From a bacterium (GTDB lineage Bacteria > Vulcanimicrobiota > Vulcanimicrobiia > Vulcanimicrobiales > Vulcanimicrobiaceae): a stretch of 64,000 bases of DNA. The DNA is taken from NCBI GenBank assembly GCA_021805775.1, contig JAJZED010000003.1:62001-126000 (forward strand). The letters are read 5' to 3'. Shown in pieces: positions 9,069-17,769 of this stretch. Each line of letters starts with the position of its first letter. Position 1 is the stretch's first letter. The position numbers were made by a program, and so were the translations under genes. The notes below the pieces were generated by a model. That model was not told where the DNA came from. It was given only the letters and a program-made list of their open reading frames with translations, and ran no database searches.

Positions 9069-9776
9069 TTACCGCTCGAACGGAATAACGTCGCCGACGC
9101 GACCCTCGGATTCCGCACCTGAACGAAAATGGCCGTAGAATCCGGCGAAAGCGAGCGCCCCAAATACCAACACGTCGAAAACGACGTTCGGACGGCTATC
9201 GGGTTTCGATCCATCGATGCATGCGGTTAACACGAGCCACCCGAGAGTCACATAGCCGCACCACAAGCGCGTGATAAAACCCGCCTGTTTTTCGAGTTTA
9301 AGCATGGCATCTATTGCGAAAATTACGAATACGATGAAAGAATACGCTGCGTACAAGTAACTGTGTACGCGAAACATGGAGTAGGTCTCGTAGGCAGATA
9401 CCACCGCATACCAATACACCATGAACGAGCCATCCCAAAAAGTGATGACGTACTGGTCGAGTCCGGTTAGGAGTTTTGAAAGTACACTAGGTTTGCAACG
9501 CAACCAAATTTCATCACCAACGCTTGGATTTGCAGCAGTGGGTGTATATCCGTTAATGGCGGATCGTATGCGCTTCGTCGTTAGTTTAATGACGACCGCT
9601 AGCATGCCGCCGATAACGGCAAGGACAAGTAACACACCGACGACCGTCACACTTTCGCGGAATACTATTTCCCAGCCCGACGGATGCGGCGCGTAGAACA
9701 ACGCCCCGAGATACACCAGGAACAAGATCCCGACAACACCCGGCAATCGCTTTGAAAGCTCTCGGTAAAAGATCAC
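9069..9776 (-). CDS. Integral membrane protein of unknown function
   Basis: A 235-residue protein with about six hydrophobic segments (roughly 13-30, 43-65, 115-130, 140-160, 170-187 and 200-215) and a GTG start at 9776. The segment between TM2 and TM3 is polar and starts with a basic patch (KLTTKRIR). No family is recognised. It converges on the ABC-F gene across the 22-bp repeat array and is divergent from the DUF5671-type gene at 9876, with 99 bases between starts. It reads more AT-rich than the surrounding core genes, which may indicate later acquisition. Confidence 0.7.
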   Translation of the reverse strand: MIFYRELSKRLPGVVGILFLVYLGALFYAPHPSGWEIVFRESVTVVGVLLVLAVIGGMLAVVIKLTTKRIRSAINGYTPTAANPSVGDEIWLRCKPSVLSKLLTGLDQYVITFWDGSFMVYWYAVVSAYETYSMFRVHSYLYAAYSFIVFVIFAIDAMLKLEKQAGFITRLWCGYVTLGWLVLTACIDGSKPDSRPNVVFDVLVFGALAFAGFYGHFRSGAESEGRVGDVIPFER

Positions 9777-9875
9777 GAGCGGCCCATTTTAATGGCCCCC
9801 TAACAAAGCCCTGGAAATTGCCCCGCTTTATCGCTCGAAAAGGAACCTCTTATCTCAGCGAATAAGGCGGCCGGC

Positions 9876-11009
9876 ATGGAGCGTACAGAGGACGATCTTC
9901 TCGCTGCATTTATTGAAAAAGCGCAGGCTTCCGGTATTTCCGATGCCACGATGGTTGAGGTTCTCAAGCAACGGGGCTGGTCGGAGCGACGTGTCTATCG
10001 TGCGCTCTCAGCCGCTGTCGAAACAGCGGTGGGTCTCGAAATTCCCGCTCGCGGCAGCGCTCAAGAATATGCGCGCGATGCATATTTGTATCTCGTTTCG
10101 TTCATAACCCTCGCCTTGTGGTCGTATTCGCTCGGAAATATCTTCTACACGATGATTCATTACTGGATACCCGACCCAACGGCTACCTGGACGATTTCGA
10201 CTCGAATGTTGCCGCACTTTCTCGCCTGGCCGATCGCCATGCTTATTGTTGCGTTTCCGATATTTATGTTTGTAAATGCAACGCTACAGCGAGATCTCGC
10301 GCAACGCCCTGAAGGTTTTTCAACCGGCGTTCGCAAGTGGCTAACCTATATTGCACTCGTCGGAGCGATGGGCACGCTCGTATTTGACGCAGTATCGTTC
10401 CTGGAGTCTTTTCTTCTGGGCACGCTAACCACGCGATTCATCCTCGACGCACTCGTGTTGCTGTTTATCGCCGGTGGAATATTTTCATACTATCTTGTTG
10501 CCGTTCGAAGTATGTCCGTCGCACCACGGCGGGAACGACTTTATGCTTTGATTTCGACGGTTGCCGTCATCGTAACACTAGCAGTCGGATTTATTGCGAT
10601 GGGATCGCCAAATAACCAGCGGGAACTTTCCGCAGATGGACGGCGTATTACGGATCTGCGGGAGATCGAGCACGCCATTCATGCAAAAGCGAAGAGCGAT
10701 AAGGCTCTTAAACGTGGCTTTGTTTTGCCTTCCCGATTGAACGAGGTAGAAGGCCTTGCTCCGGGTCAAATAGTCGACCCGATCTCGCGAGCGCCCTACG
10801 AGTACCAGCGGATCGGTGAGTCTCAATATCGTCTTTGTGCGACGTTTTATTCCAAGGATAACGAACCAACGATGTTGCCGGATATAACGGTAATGAAGGA
10901 CCGCGACGGGCGCATCATGCGCGTGTTCGCCGATGCATACTCCGACGGTACGCCGAACCGAAACTGGGCGCACGGAACGGGGCGCGTCTGCTTTTTGCTC
11001 TCCGTTTAA
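9876..11009 (+). CDS. DUF5671-type membrane protein
   Basis: A 377-residue protein. The first ~60 residues look soluble and helical (MERTEDDLLAAFIEKAQ, RGWSERRVYRAL). Four or more membrane helices follow, the first being YLVSFITLALWSYSLGNIFY, a sequence style typical of DUF5671 proteins. The C-terminal ~140 residues are soluble and hydrophilic and, by the positive-inside pattern, cannot be placed with confidence. Function is unknown. ATG start with AAGGCGG just upstream. Base composition is less GC-rich than neighbouring core genes. It ends in the repeat block at 11.0-11.2 kb. Confidence 0.75.
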   Translation: MERTEDDLLAAFIEKAQASGISDATMVEVLKQRGWSERRVYRALSAAVETAVGLEIPARGSAQEYARDAYLYLVSFITLALWSYSLGNIFYTMIHYWIPDPTATWTISTRMLPHFLAWPIAMLIVAFPIFMFVNATLQRDLAQRPEGFSTGVRKWLTYIALVGAMGTLVFDAVSFLESFLLGTLTTRFILDALVLLFIAGGIFSYYLVAVRSMSVAPRRERLYALISTVAVIVTLAVGFIAMGSPNNQRELSADGRRITDLREIEHAIHAKAKSDKALKRGFVLPSRLNEVEGLAPGQIVDPISRAPYEYQRIGESQYRLCATFYSKDNEPTMLPDITVMKDRDGRIMRVFADAYSDGTPNRNWAHGTGRVCFLLSV

Positions 11010-11033
11010 CCTGTCACGCCGAGTAGATTGCGT

Positions 11034-11120
11034 TGTCACGCCGAGTAGATTGCGAAGCAATCGTATCGAGGCGCGTTTGCGCGGTCCCTCGATACGCGCT
11101 TCGCGCTACTCGGGATGACA
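11034..11120. repeat. Long imperfect inverted repeat in a convergent intergenic region
   Basis: The left arm (11034-11071) begins TGTCACGCCGAGTAG and ends ATCGTATCGAGG; the right arm (11087-11120) begins CCTCGATACG and ends CTACTCGGGATGACA. Each arm also has its own small hairpin (TTGCGAAGCAA on the left, GCGCTTCGCGC on the right). A further TGTCACGCCGAGTAG copy lies at 11012-11026. The region separates two convergent genes and could act as a bidirectional terminator, though no T-run follows. Confidence 0.8.
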
Positions 11121-11211
11121 GGGATGCGCTACTCGGGATGACAGGGATGCGCTACTCGGGATGACAGGGATGCGCTACTCGGGATGACAGGGATGCGCTA
11201 CTCGGGATGAC
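11103..11211 (+). repeat. Five tandem copies of a 23-bp unit
   Basis: Unit GCGCTACTCGGGATGACAGGGAT starts at 11103, 11126, 11149, 11172 and 11195; the last copy is cut short after GGATGAC. The unit is the end of the inverted repeat's right arm, so the array looks like slippage of one arm of the palindromic element. It ends about 10 bases before the stop of the YeiH-like gene. Confidence 0.95.
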
Positions 11212-11220
11212 GGCGCTGCG

Positions 11221-12198
11221 CTAGTTGAGGTGCATTGCGTGCGCGATGCCGAGGCTCGTGAGCGATATTCCCACCCAAAGAATCGCACCGAGCACGAGCG
11301 GGCGAATCCCCGCCGAGCGGATTCGCGCGTAATCGGCGCTTAGGCCGACCGCCGCCAGCGCGATGGTAATCGCGAAGAGCGCGAGCTGATCGAGCGGAGC
11401 GTGCCACGCCGCAGGAATATACCCGAAGCTATTGATTCCTGCAGCGACGACGAACCAAAGAACGAACCACGGAATAATCGAGCGCCACGGGACCGCGTCG
11501 CCGCCACGCATCGCAAACGCGCGCTTCCCGGCGTAGAACGCAACCAACGGAATGATGAGCGTCGTTCGCGTCAGTTTGACGATGACCGCGTGCTGTCCGG
11601 CTGCATGGCCGAACACGAAGGCCGCGGCGACGACCGATGACGTATCGTTGATCGCCGTACCTGCCCACAGTCCGAACGCATGTTGCGAAAGGTGCATGAG
11701 ATGACCGATCGTCGGAAACGTCAGAACCGCCGCTACGTTAAAGAAAAAAATCGTCGATAAAGCGTACGCTACATCGGCGCGATCCGATTCGACCGCACTT
11801 GCCAACGCCGCAATCGCCGAGCCGCCGCAGATCGCCGTGCCGACGCCGAGAAGGCGGCGTAGGTCCCGATCGATTCCGAGTAATTTCCCGAAGATATACG
11901 CAAGCGCCAACACTACCACGAGCGTCCCCAACATCACCGGCAGCGATTTCAAACCGCCGGCAATGATATCGGTAAAACGCAATTGCGTTCCGAGTAAGAC
12001 GATCGACCACGCCAGTACTTGTTTGGTGCTAAAAACAATTCCCGGATGCAAGCGCGCACCCGGTGCGCGCACCGCCGTTATCAGCAGGCCGAGCGCAATG
12101 GCGACCACCGGCGAGCCGACGACGGGCAGCAAATGCCCGACGAGGGTCGCGACGGCCGCAATTGCGATCGCCAAAAGGAGCCCGGGAAGTACTTTCAC
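11221..12198 (-). CDS. YeiH-type putative sulfate/sulfite exporter (UPF0324)
   Basis: A 325-residue polytopic membrane protein with about ten hydrophobic segments. Family hallmarks are visible: LAWSIVLLGTQLRF, GVGTAICGGSAIAA, AVESDRADVAYALSTIFFFN and GTAINDTSSVVAA. YeiH-family proteins are predicted exporters of sulfonate-derived sulfite or other anions. It is the last gene of a tight reverse-strand run after the thiosulfate dehydrogenase gene (6 bases apart), and a LysR regulator lies at the other end, echoing the yeiE-yeiH pairing of enterobacteria. Its likely job here is to move sulfur oxyanions across the membrane; that role is inferred. Confidence 0.85.
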   Translation of the reverse strand: MKVLPGLLLAIAIAAVATLVGHLLPVVGSPVVAIALGLLITAVRAPGARLHPGIVFSTKQVLAWSIVLLGTQLRFTDIIAGGLKSLPVMLGTLVVVLALAYIFGKLLGIDRDLRRLLGVGTAICGGSAIAALASAVESDRADVAYALSTIFFFNVAAVLTFPTIGHLMHLSQHAFGLWAGTAINDTSSVVAAAFVFGHAAGQHAVIVKLTRTTLIIPLVAFYAGKRAFAMRGGDAVPWRSIIPWFVLWFVVAAGINSFGYIPAAWHAPLDQLALFAITIALAAVGLSADYARIRSAGIRPLVLGAILWVGISLTSLGIAHAMHLN

Positions 12199-12204
12199 GA
12201 TGCT

Positions 12205-13032
12205 CTAAAAGAAACTCGCCGGTTCCGGGGGAAACACGATGGAGGCCTTTTTATCGAACGCCGGTCGTTTATGGCTCTCCACGAACGCCGCAACATCGTA
12301 GGCCTGCTGGTTGCTCAAGGTACCAGCTTTCCCTAGCGGCATATTGTAGCGGACAAAACCTGCCATCATGGCGAGCTTCGCCATGCCCGCGCCCTTGTTA
12401 AAAGACGTTGCGCCCCAGAGCGCCGGGAACTGCCCCGGAATACCCGCACCGGTTGCCTGGTGACAGATCGAACATTGCGCGGCATATATTTTTGCGCCGC
12501 GTGAAATGCTCGGCGGAGCCGGCGGCTTGATGCGCGCGATGCGCACCGCCGGATCGATGGGAGAGAACGTCTTTTGCCCGCGCGATATCCAATTAATATA
12601 GGCAACGACCGCGATCATGGTGCGGCTATCGTAGGCCGGCGGCTTTCCATTCATGCTGTAAAGAAAGCACTCCGCCACGCGATCTTGCAGCGCGATCGCT
12701 CGGTGCGAACGTTTGTTCCATTGTGGAAAATGCCCGGCGATCCGCAGATATCCGCCGCGCGGAATGGTGCCGCCGGCGATGTGGCACGACGAACATTGCA
12801 TCTGCGCAACCACGTATGGTTTCGCGAACTTGTGCGTCTGCGTGATGATATTATATCCCTCGCGCACCAACGCGCCCATCTTCCCCGCCGGCAGGTGCGC
12901 GGGGTCGTAAAGCGCGGCGCCCGCGAGCGGGCGACCCGCGGCCGTACCGCCGGTTGCGTTTCCAGCGCCCCCGGCGCACCCGGCGAGCGCGAGTGCGACG
13001 ACCGCACTCGCTATCGCATAGAGAGCTCGCAC
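12205..13032 (-). CDS. tsdA: Diheme thiosulfate dehydrogenase, TsdA-like
   Basis: A 275-residue exported c-type cytochrome. The longest open frame extends to 13173, but the protein starts at GTG 13032, six bases after AAGGAG. A lipoprotein-type signal ending in LALAGC follows. Two heme-binding motifs are present, CSSCH near residue 80 and CSICH near 186. Between them RVAECFLYSMNGKPP and MIAVVAYINWIS match the TsdA family signature (R..C..RSMNG, then M.A...Y..WL). TsdA joins two thiosulfates to tetrathionate, or runs in reverse, in the periplasm. It follows the DsrE-like gene by ten bases and precedes the YeiH-like exporter, making a sulfur-compound operon. Confidence 0.85.
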   Translation of the reverse strand: MRALYAIASAVVALALAGCAGGAGNATGGTAAGRPLAGAALYDPAHLPAGKMGALVREGYNIITQTHKFAKPYVVAQMQCSSCHIAGGTIPRGGYLRIAGHFPQWNKRSHRAIALQDRVAECFLYSMNGKPPAYDSRTMIAVVAYINWISRGQKTFSPIDPAVRIARIKPPAPPSISRGAKIYAAQCSICHQATGAGIPGQFPALWGATSFNKGAGMAKLAMMAGFVRYNMPLGKAGTLSNQQAYDVAAFVESHKRPAFDKKASIVFPPEPASFF

Positions 13033-13042
13033 GCCGCGCTCC

Positions 13043-13753
13043 TTAGAACGCCAGCGCCGTGTAGGCGTAGCCGAAGCGCTTCTGCAACACCGCCACCGTC
13101 GCGACCATCGAGGGCACCACGATCGTTCCCGGTATGAGATGCGTGAGAATATCGGCTGCGACTTGCGAACCATCCATCCCCGCCGGGGCGAAGCCGCGTT
13201 TGACGATCGCCCGCGACTGCTCTTCGACCGCCGTGTGACAGGTTAGCATCACCAATCCTCGCCGTTGCAACGTTTGAATCGACCGATCTTGGTAGGTCGA
13301 TTTTTCGTTGTCGGGGTTTTCCGAAAGATTGAACGGGGTGTGCGACGGATAGTGATAGTTCTTTGTCGCGAAGGCACCGTCGGGACCTTTGATGTTGAAG
13401 AACTCCCCGATGCGATATTTCGCCCAAACGTAATCGCTGAAATTATAACTCGACGCCGGGCCGTGCGCGGCGAAGGCCATCGCGATTTTTTCGGCCGGAT
13501 ACCCGTACCCGAAATGCAAGCCGTTGAGCGCGTTTTTAATATTGTTCCAAACGACCGGATTGGGATTGAGAATCTCCCACATCTGGCGAATCTCCGCCGG
13601 TCGGCCCAGAACTTTATCGAAATGCGCTGCGTCGAAATTCGCCTTCCGTTCGACTAACGCCGTGCCGCCGGGAACCTTCGTCGCCGCCTCGGCGAGGGTC
13701 GGGGCGAGGGCGACTAACGAAGCTGAGGTTGCGAGAAAAGCTGTGCGTTTCAT
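13043..13753 (-). CDS. Exported DsrE/DsrF-like protein
   Basis: A 236-residue protein with an N-terminal signal sequence (MKRTAFLATSASLVALAPTLAEA). The body matches the periplasmic DsrE-like group: FGYGYPAEKIAMAFAAHG, VMLTCHTAVEEQ with a conserved-position Cys, and the closing VVPSMVATVAVLQKRFGYAY. DsrE-family proteins bind or relay sulfur, and some are c-cytochrome partners. Its ATG overlaps the stop of the upstream binding-protein gene (ATGA, 13750-13753), and it sits directly before the thiosulfate dehydrogenase, so the two probably act together in the periplasm. The exact activity is not known. Confidence 0.75.
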   Translation of the reverse strand: MKRTAFLATSASLVALAPTLAEAATKVPGGTALVERKANFDAAHFDKVLGRPAEIRQMWEILNPNPVVWNNIKNALNGLHFGYGYPAEKIAMAFAAHGPASSYNFSDYVWAKYRIGEFFNIKGPDGAFATKNYHYPSHTPFNLSENPDNEKSTYQDRSIQTLQRRGLVMLTCHTAVEEQSRAIVKRGFAPAGMDGSQVAADILTHLIPGTIVVPSMVATVAVLQKRFGYAYTALAF

Positions 13754-14643
13754 GGGTGGGTTCCTCCAGTTGTGAAGCCGTAAGAAGCATAGATCGCGCG
13801 CGCTCGCGCGCCGGTGAGAAACGTAACGAACGCTTTAGCCGCCGCCGGGTGCGGCGCCTTCGTTATTACTGCTGCTTGGTAAATTGCCGTCGCATTCTCC
13901 GAGGCTGGAATTTTAACCACGGCGAGACGCCCGGTGAGCTTCGCTTGATAGAGCGCTTCGGAGATCCAAACGACGCCGGCATCGGCGCGTCCGGAAAGAA
14001 TCCAGCGCGGGCTCTGCCGATGATGGATCTTCGTTAACAGCGTCGTTCCCGCTTTGCGCTTGGTCACCATGATCGTTGAAACCAACGCCGCGCCGCCGGC
14101 TTTTCGGTACGCCGCCTGAATCTGCCCCGAAACGCCTTCCCACGCAGGGTTCGGCATTGCCACGCGAACGTCGGCGCGGCCGAGATCGCGTAAACTCGTT
14201 ACGTGTTTCGGGTTTCCCTTTCGAACGAGTATCGCCAGCGTGTTGGTCGCATAGGTATGCGCCGGGCCGACGATGCCGCGCCTGCGCTCGATCGCCATTC
14301 GTTTCTTGCCCGAGAGAAAGACGTCGGGCTTGGGATCGATGACGAGATTGCCGACTTGCAGCGCACCGGCAGCGATCTGTTTGGCGAGAATTCCCGGCGG
14401 CAGCGTTTCGTAGAAGACGCGCTTGATATCGGGATGTTCCTTCTGGAATGCGGCCACGAGTGCGTGCATCGCCATGTATTGATTGCCGGCCGCAAAGACG
14501 ACCAACTGAGCGTTCGCTGGGTTGCCGTGAAGATCGGGAACGACATCGACGTTCGGAACGGTGAAGTTGTAGGGTGAGGCGCCGAGCAAAACAGCGGCGA
14601 GAGCCGCCGTTGCGATAGCGCGAAAACGGAATGAACGAATCAT
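13750..14643 (-). CDS. Periplasmic anion-binding protein (ModA / SBP type 11-like)
   Basis: A 297-residue exported protein. A signal peptide (1-21) is followed by a type II periplasmic-binding fold of the molybdate/sulfate-binding group: LVVFAAGNQYMAM, YETLPPGILAKQI, ATNTLAILVRKGNP, SGRADAGVVWISEAL. No permease or ATPase gene is near, so it may serve an unlinked transporter or act as a lone receptor. It is the first gene of the reverse-strand sulfur run (binding protein, DsrE-like, TsdA, YeiH-like) and is divergent from the LysR gene, which suggests induction by an oxyanion that the protein could bind. Ligand is inferred from neighbours. Confidence 0.8.
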   Translation of the reverse strand: MIRSFRFRAIATAALAAVLLGASPYNFTVPNVDVVPDLHGNPANAQLVVFAAGNQYMAMHALVAAFQKEHPDIKRVFYETLPPGILAKQIAAGALQVGNLVIDPKPDVFLSGKKRMAIERRRGIVGPAHTYATNTLAILVRKGNPKHVTSLRDLGRADVRVAMPNPAWEGVSGQIQAAYRKAGGAALVSTIMVTKRKAGTTLLTKIHHRQSPRWILSGRADAGVVWISEALYQAKLTGRLAVVKIPASENATAIYQAAVITKAPHPAAAKAFVTFLTGARARAIYASYGFTTGGTHP

Positions 14644-14713
14644 GCTCCAAGGATAGGAGCCGTTAAATCATAAGTCAAATAACATTTTTGATGCGTTCTC
14701 ATTGGTTTTACTT

Positions 14714-15667
14714 ATGAAAATATCGCTCTCGCAGCTTGAAACGCTCGCCGAAGTCGCCAAACGCGGCTCCTTCTCGAAGGCGGCCCGTGCCCTGGGCATC
14801 TCGCAGCCGGCGGTGAGCCAGCAGCTCGCCACGCTCGCCTCAGCGCTCGGCCTCACGCTTTTCTCACGCGAAGCGGGGCGCCCCGGGTTGACCGAAGCCG
14901 GTCGGATGGTCGCCGAGCGGGCTCGAACGCTCATCGCCGACGCCGAGGCGCTGCTCCGCGAGGCCGAGGGATACGTTGCCGGGCGGAGCGGTCGGCTCGA
15001 TTTCGCCGCAACGCGAACCATCGGGACCCATCTCGTTCCGATGATGCTCGCCGACTTTCTCCGCGACCGCCCCGAGGTCGAGCCGCGCGTTCGCATCGCG
15101 AATACCCTCGAGGTCGCGCGCCTCGTTCTCAGCGGCGACTTGCTCTTCGGGCTCATCGAAGGGGCGATCGACGACCTGCGGCTCGAGGCGCGCCCTTTCG
15201 CCCACGACCGCCTGCGCCTCATCGTCGCTCCACAACATCCTTTTGCGCTGCGAACCGGTATCTTCGCCGCCGACCTCGCACGCGAGCGCTTCGTGAGCCG
15301 CGAACCCGGCTCCGGCACGCGCGATCACGGTTACGACGCGTTGCGCGCGGCGGGGCTCGAACCACCGATCGCGCTCGAGCTTCCCAGCGGCGAAGGGATC
15401 GTGCGCGCCGTCGAGGCCGGGCTCGGCATCGCGATCCTCTCCGAGCTCGTCGTCGAGCGTGCGATATCTTTACATCGCGTCGTGCCGGTGCCGATCGATG
15501 ACCTCGTCCTCGAACGTGATTTTTTCGTACTCTCGCGCCGCGAGCGTCCGCTCGCACCGCTCGCACAGGCATTCATCTCCTCGCTTCTCGGCGAACCCGC
15601 GACCGAGCAGAGCAAAGGTTCGCGCAGCACGGCGCGGAAAGATCGCCGACGAAGGAGTGGGCGTTGA
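14714..15667 (+). CDS. LysR-family transcriptional regulator
   Basis: A 317-residue LysR regulator. The N-terminal winged helix spans residues 1-60 (LSQLETLAEVAKRGSFSKAA, SQPAVSQQLATL), followed by the substrate-binding co-inducer domain. The open frame runs back to TTG 14702, but ATG 14714 begins the conserved MKISLSQLETL. It is divergent from the sulfur operon, with a ~70-base AT-rich gap between starts, the classic arrangement for a LysR protein controlling its neighbour. By placement next to a YeiH-like exporter it resembles YeiE/CysB-type control of sulfur genes. The tail (last 30 residues) is Arg/Ser-rich and disordered. The stop overlaps the TTG start of the next gene. Confidence 0.88.
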   Translation: MKISLSQLETLAEVAKRGSFSKAARALGISQPAVSQQLATLASALGLTLFSREAGRPGLTEAGRMVAERARTLIADAEALLREAEGYVAGRSGRLDFAATRTIGTHLVPMMLADFLRDRPEVEPRVRIANTLEVARLVLSGDLLFGLIEGAIDDLRLEARPFAHDRLRLIVAPQHPFALRTGIFAADLARERFVSREPGSGTRDHGYDALRAAGLEPPIALELPSGEGIVRAVEAGLGIAILSELVVERAISLHRVVPVPIDDLVLERDFFVLSRRERPLAPLAQAFISSLLGEPATEQSKGSRSTARKDRRRRSGR

Positions 15668-16494
15668 AGAAGGATGATGATTTAGCCGCGCTTGCCAAAG
15701 CTATCGACGCCGTCGCACCTCGCCGTATGCCGAGCGCGAACGATAGCGATCTGCGCCTCGCACCGGCGCATCTTCCCTTCGTTGCAGAGAACGATCCTGG
15801 GATCGCCGTCGAAATCGTCGAACTCCGTCGCCTCGATACGTCGATGCGTGTCTATACGGCGGGTCCGCGCGCGGTGCGCGCAAATACGCCCGGAATCGTC
15901 GTCGTGCCGCACCTTTGGGGAATCGATGCGACGATTCGCGATATCGTTCGCCGCTTCGCGAAGGCCGGCTTCTCGACGGTCGCACCCGATCTTTACGCAC
16001 GCTTCGAGGCCCCGTCAGGCGATGATTCGTGCGACCGAAAACTTTTCGAACCGTTTGCCAAACGCATCGACCGCCGGCAAGCCGACGGCGATATTCGCGC
16101 TGCGGCACTTTGGTTGCAAGCGCGTTCTCCGCAGGGGCTCATCGGTATCACCGGGCTCTCCGTCGGCGGGCACTACGCGTTGCTTCAAGCCTCCGATAAC
16201 AACGATATCTTCAACTGCGTCGCGCCCTTCTACGGATCGGTCGACCGTATTACACCCGACCAAATTCACGTTCCAGTCTGCGGAAGCTACGGCGAGCACG
16301 ATTCCATCATCTCTGCCGAGGACGTGCGGCTTTTTCGCACGCTCCTAACGGTGCCGAACGATCTGCGCGTCTACCAAACCGCCGGACACGATTTCTTCGA
16401 CGACCGCCGGAGCGCGTTTGCGCCGGCCGCAGCGAGCGATGCGTGGAAACGGACGTTGGAGTTCTTCAAAAGCCACCTCATTCCGAATCGCTAA
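15664..16494 (+). CDS. Dienelactone-hydrolase-like alpha/beta hydrolase
   Basis: A 276-residue alpha/beta hydrolase of the dienelactone hydrolase group. Visible are the oxyanion region VVPHLWGIDATIRDIV, the nucleophile elbow GITGLSVGGHYAL, an acid in GSYGEHDSI and the catalytic His in TAGHDFFDD. The nucleophile position holds Ser where true dienelactone hydrolases have Cys, so an esterase-type activity is as likely. It starts at TTG 15664, overlapping the LysR stop (15665-15667), with GGAG upstream. RmuC follows four bases after its stop. The substrate is unknown. Confidence 0.8.
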   Translation: MKKDDDLAALAKAIDAVAPRRMPSANDSDLRLAPAHLPFVAENDPGIAVEIVELRRLDTSMRVYTAGPRAVRANTPGIVVVPHLWGIDATIRDIVRRFAKAGFSTVAPDLYARFEAPSGDDSCDRKLFEPFAKRIDRRQADGDIRAAALWLQARSPQGLIGITGLSVGGHYALLQASDNNDIFNCVAPFYGSVDRITPDQIHVPVCGSYGEHDSIISAEDVRLFRTLLTVPNDLRVYQTAGHDFFDDRRSAFAPAAASDAWKRTLEFFKSHLIPNR

Positions 16495-16497
16495 CCG

Positions 16498-17769
16498 ATG
16501 AGTGCGACGATCTTCCCTCTCGTTCTCATCGCGGCCGTCGTCCTGACGGCGGCCGCGACGGCCTTCTTCCTGCGCGGGACCGGTGGCGATAAAAACGACG
16601 CAACCGCGCGCTTCGAACTGCTGCTGGAGCGCGCGAAGAACGATTTAACCGCAACTCAGCGCGAACTGGTCGAGTCGTCGCGGACGGAATTCCTCGCTCT
16701 TGCCGGGCAACGCTTGGACACCACGCAGGCCGGCATCGCCGCGAAACTCACCGAGCTCGTCGCTCCGGTCGGCGAAAAACTCACCCAGGTCGATGCGTTC
16801 GTTCGCGAACTCGAACAGAAACGCACCGAAGCCTACACCGAATTGCGCGCTCAAGTTGCCACTCTTACTGCCAACGGAAGCGACCTCCGCAACGTCGCGA
16901 CTGCCCTCGCCGACAAAACCACGCAGCTGGCGACGGCATTACGGAACCCGCAAATGCGCGGCCGTTGGGGAGAGATTCAACTCAAGAAGGTCTGCGAGCT
17001 GGCCGGCATGCTCGAACACTGCGATTTCGACGAGCAAGAGTTCTTCCGAGATCTCGACCGTTCGATGCGCCCCGATATGACGATAAAAATTCCAAACGAT
17101 CGTTATATTTTCGTCGATGCAAAAGTACCGCTCGATGCCTACTTGAACGCCGTGGAAGAAAAGGATGAAACGCGCCGTTCGGCGTTTTTAGAAGATTACG
17201 GCAAAGCACTAAAATCACGCGTCAACGCTTTGGCTTCGGTCAAGTACCAAAACATCGACGGCAGCGCCGATTTCGTGGTGATGTTCGTTCCCGGCGAGAG
17301 TTTTTTAGCGGCGGCTTTCGCAAAGAGTCCCGATCTCGTCGAGTACGCAGCCGCTCGTTCCATCTTTATCGTCGGTCCGTTAACGTTGATGACGCTTCTG
17401 CGCTCCTACGGCATGGTATGGCAAAACGTCAAACAAGAAGAACGCGCGAAAGAAATCGCCGATACTGCGGCCGAGTTCTACAAGCGGTTTCTCGTCTTTG
17501 CCGGACACCTCAAAAAACTCGGCAACAATCTCGACGCCATCGTCAGAGTCTTCAACGATGCGATCGGTTCCTACGAACGAAATGTTATACCGAAGGGGCG
17601 AGAAATGGCCGATCTCGCCGCCCTCTCGAACGTCAACGACGGGGGTGAGGTGCCCCCAATCACCACTGCGGCGAGAAAAATCGCGTCGAAAACGGCAGTT
17701 GCTGCGATCGAATCGATCTCCGCAACTACCGACGACGACGAAGCCGAGACAGAAGAAGGTACGCTTTAG
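16498..17769 (+). CDS. rmuC: DNA recombination protein RmuC
   Basis: A 423-residue RmuC. Residues 1-23 form a membrane anchor (FPLVLIAAVVLTAAATAFFL), followed by a long coiled coil (~35-130). The conserved RmuC core carries GRWGEIQLKKVCELAGM, the nuclease-like core D..IKIPN..YIFVDAKVPLDAYL, and FVVMFVPGESFL. RmuC is linked to limiting inversions and to processing of DNA ends; the core resembles restriction-endonuclease folds. The last ~45 residues are acidic and low-complexity. It lies four bases after the hydrolase gene and converges on the peroxiredoxin gene with a four-base overlap of stops. Confidence 0.93.
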   Translation: MSATIFPLVLIAAVVLTAAATAFFLRGTGGDKNDATARFELLLERAKNDLTATQRELVESSRTEFLALAGQRLDTTQAGIAAKLTELVAPVGEKLTQVDAFVRELEQKRTEAYTELRAQVATLTANGSDLRNVATALADKTTQLATALRNPQMRGRWGEIQLKKVCELAGMLEHCDFDEQEFFRDLDRSMRPDMTIKIPNDRYIFVDAKVPLDAYLNAVEEKDETRRSAFLEDYGKALKSRVNALASVKYQNIDGSADFVVMFVPGESFLAAAFAKSPDLVEYAAARSIFIVGPLTLMTLLRSYGMVWQNVKQEERAKEIADTAAEFYKRFLVFAGHLKKLGNNLDAIVRVFNDAIGSYERNVIPKGREMADLAALSNVNDGGEVPPITTAARKIASKTAVAAIESISATTDDDEAETEEGTL

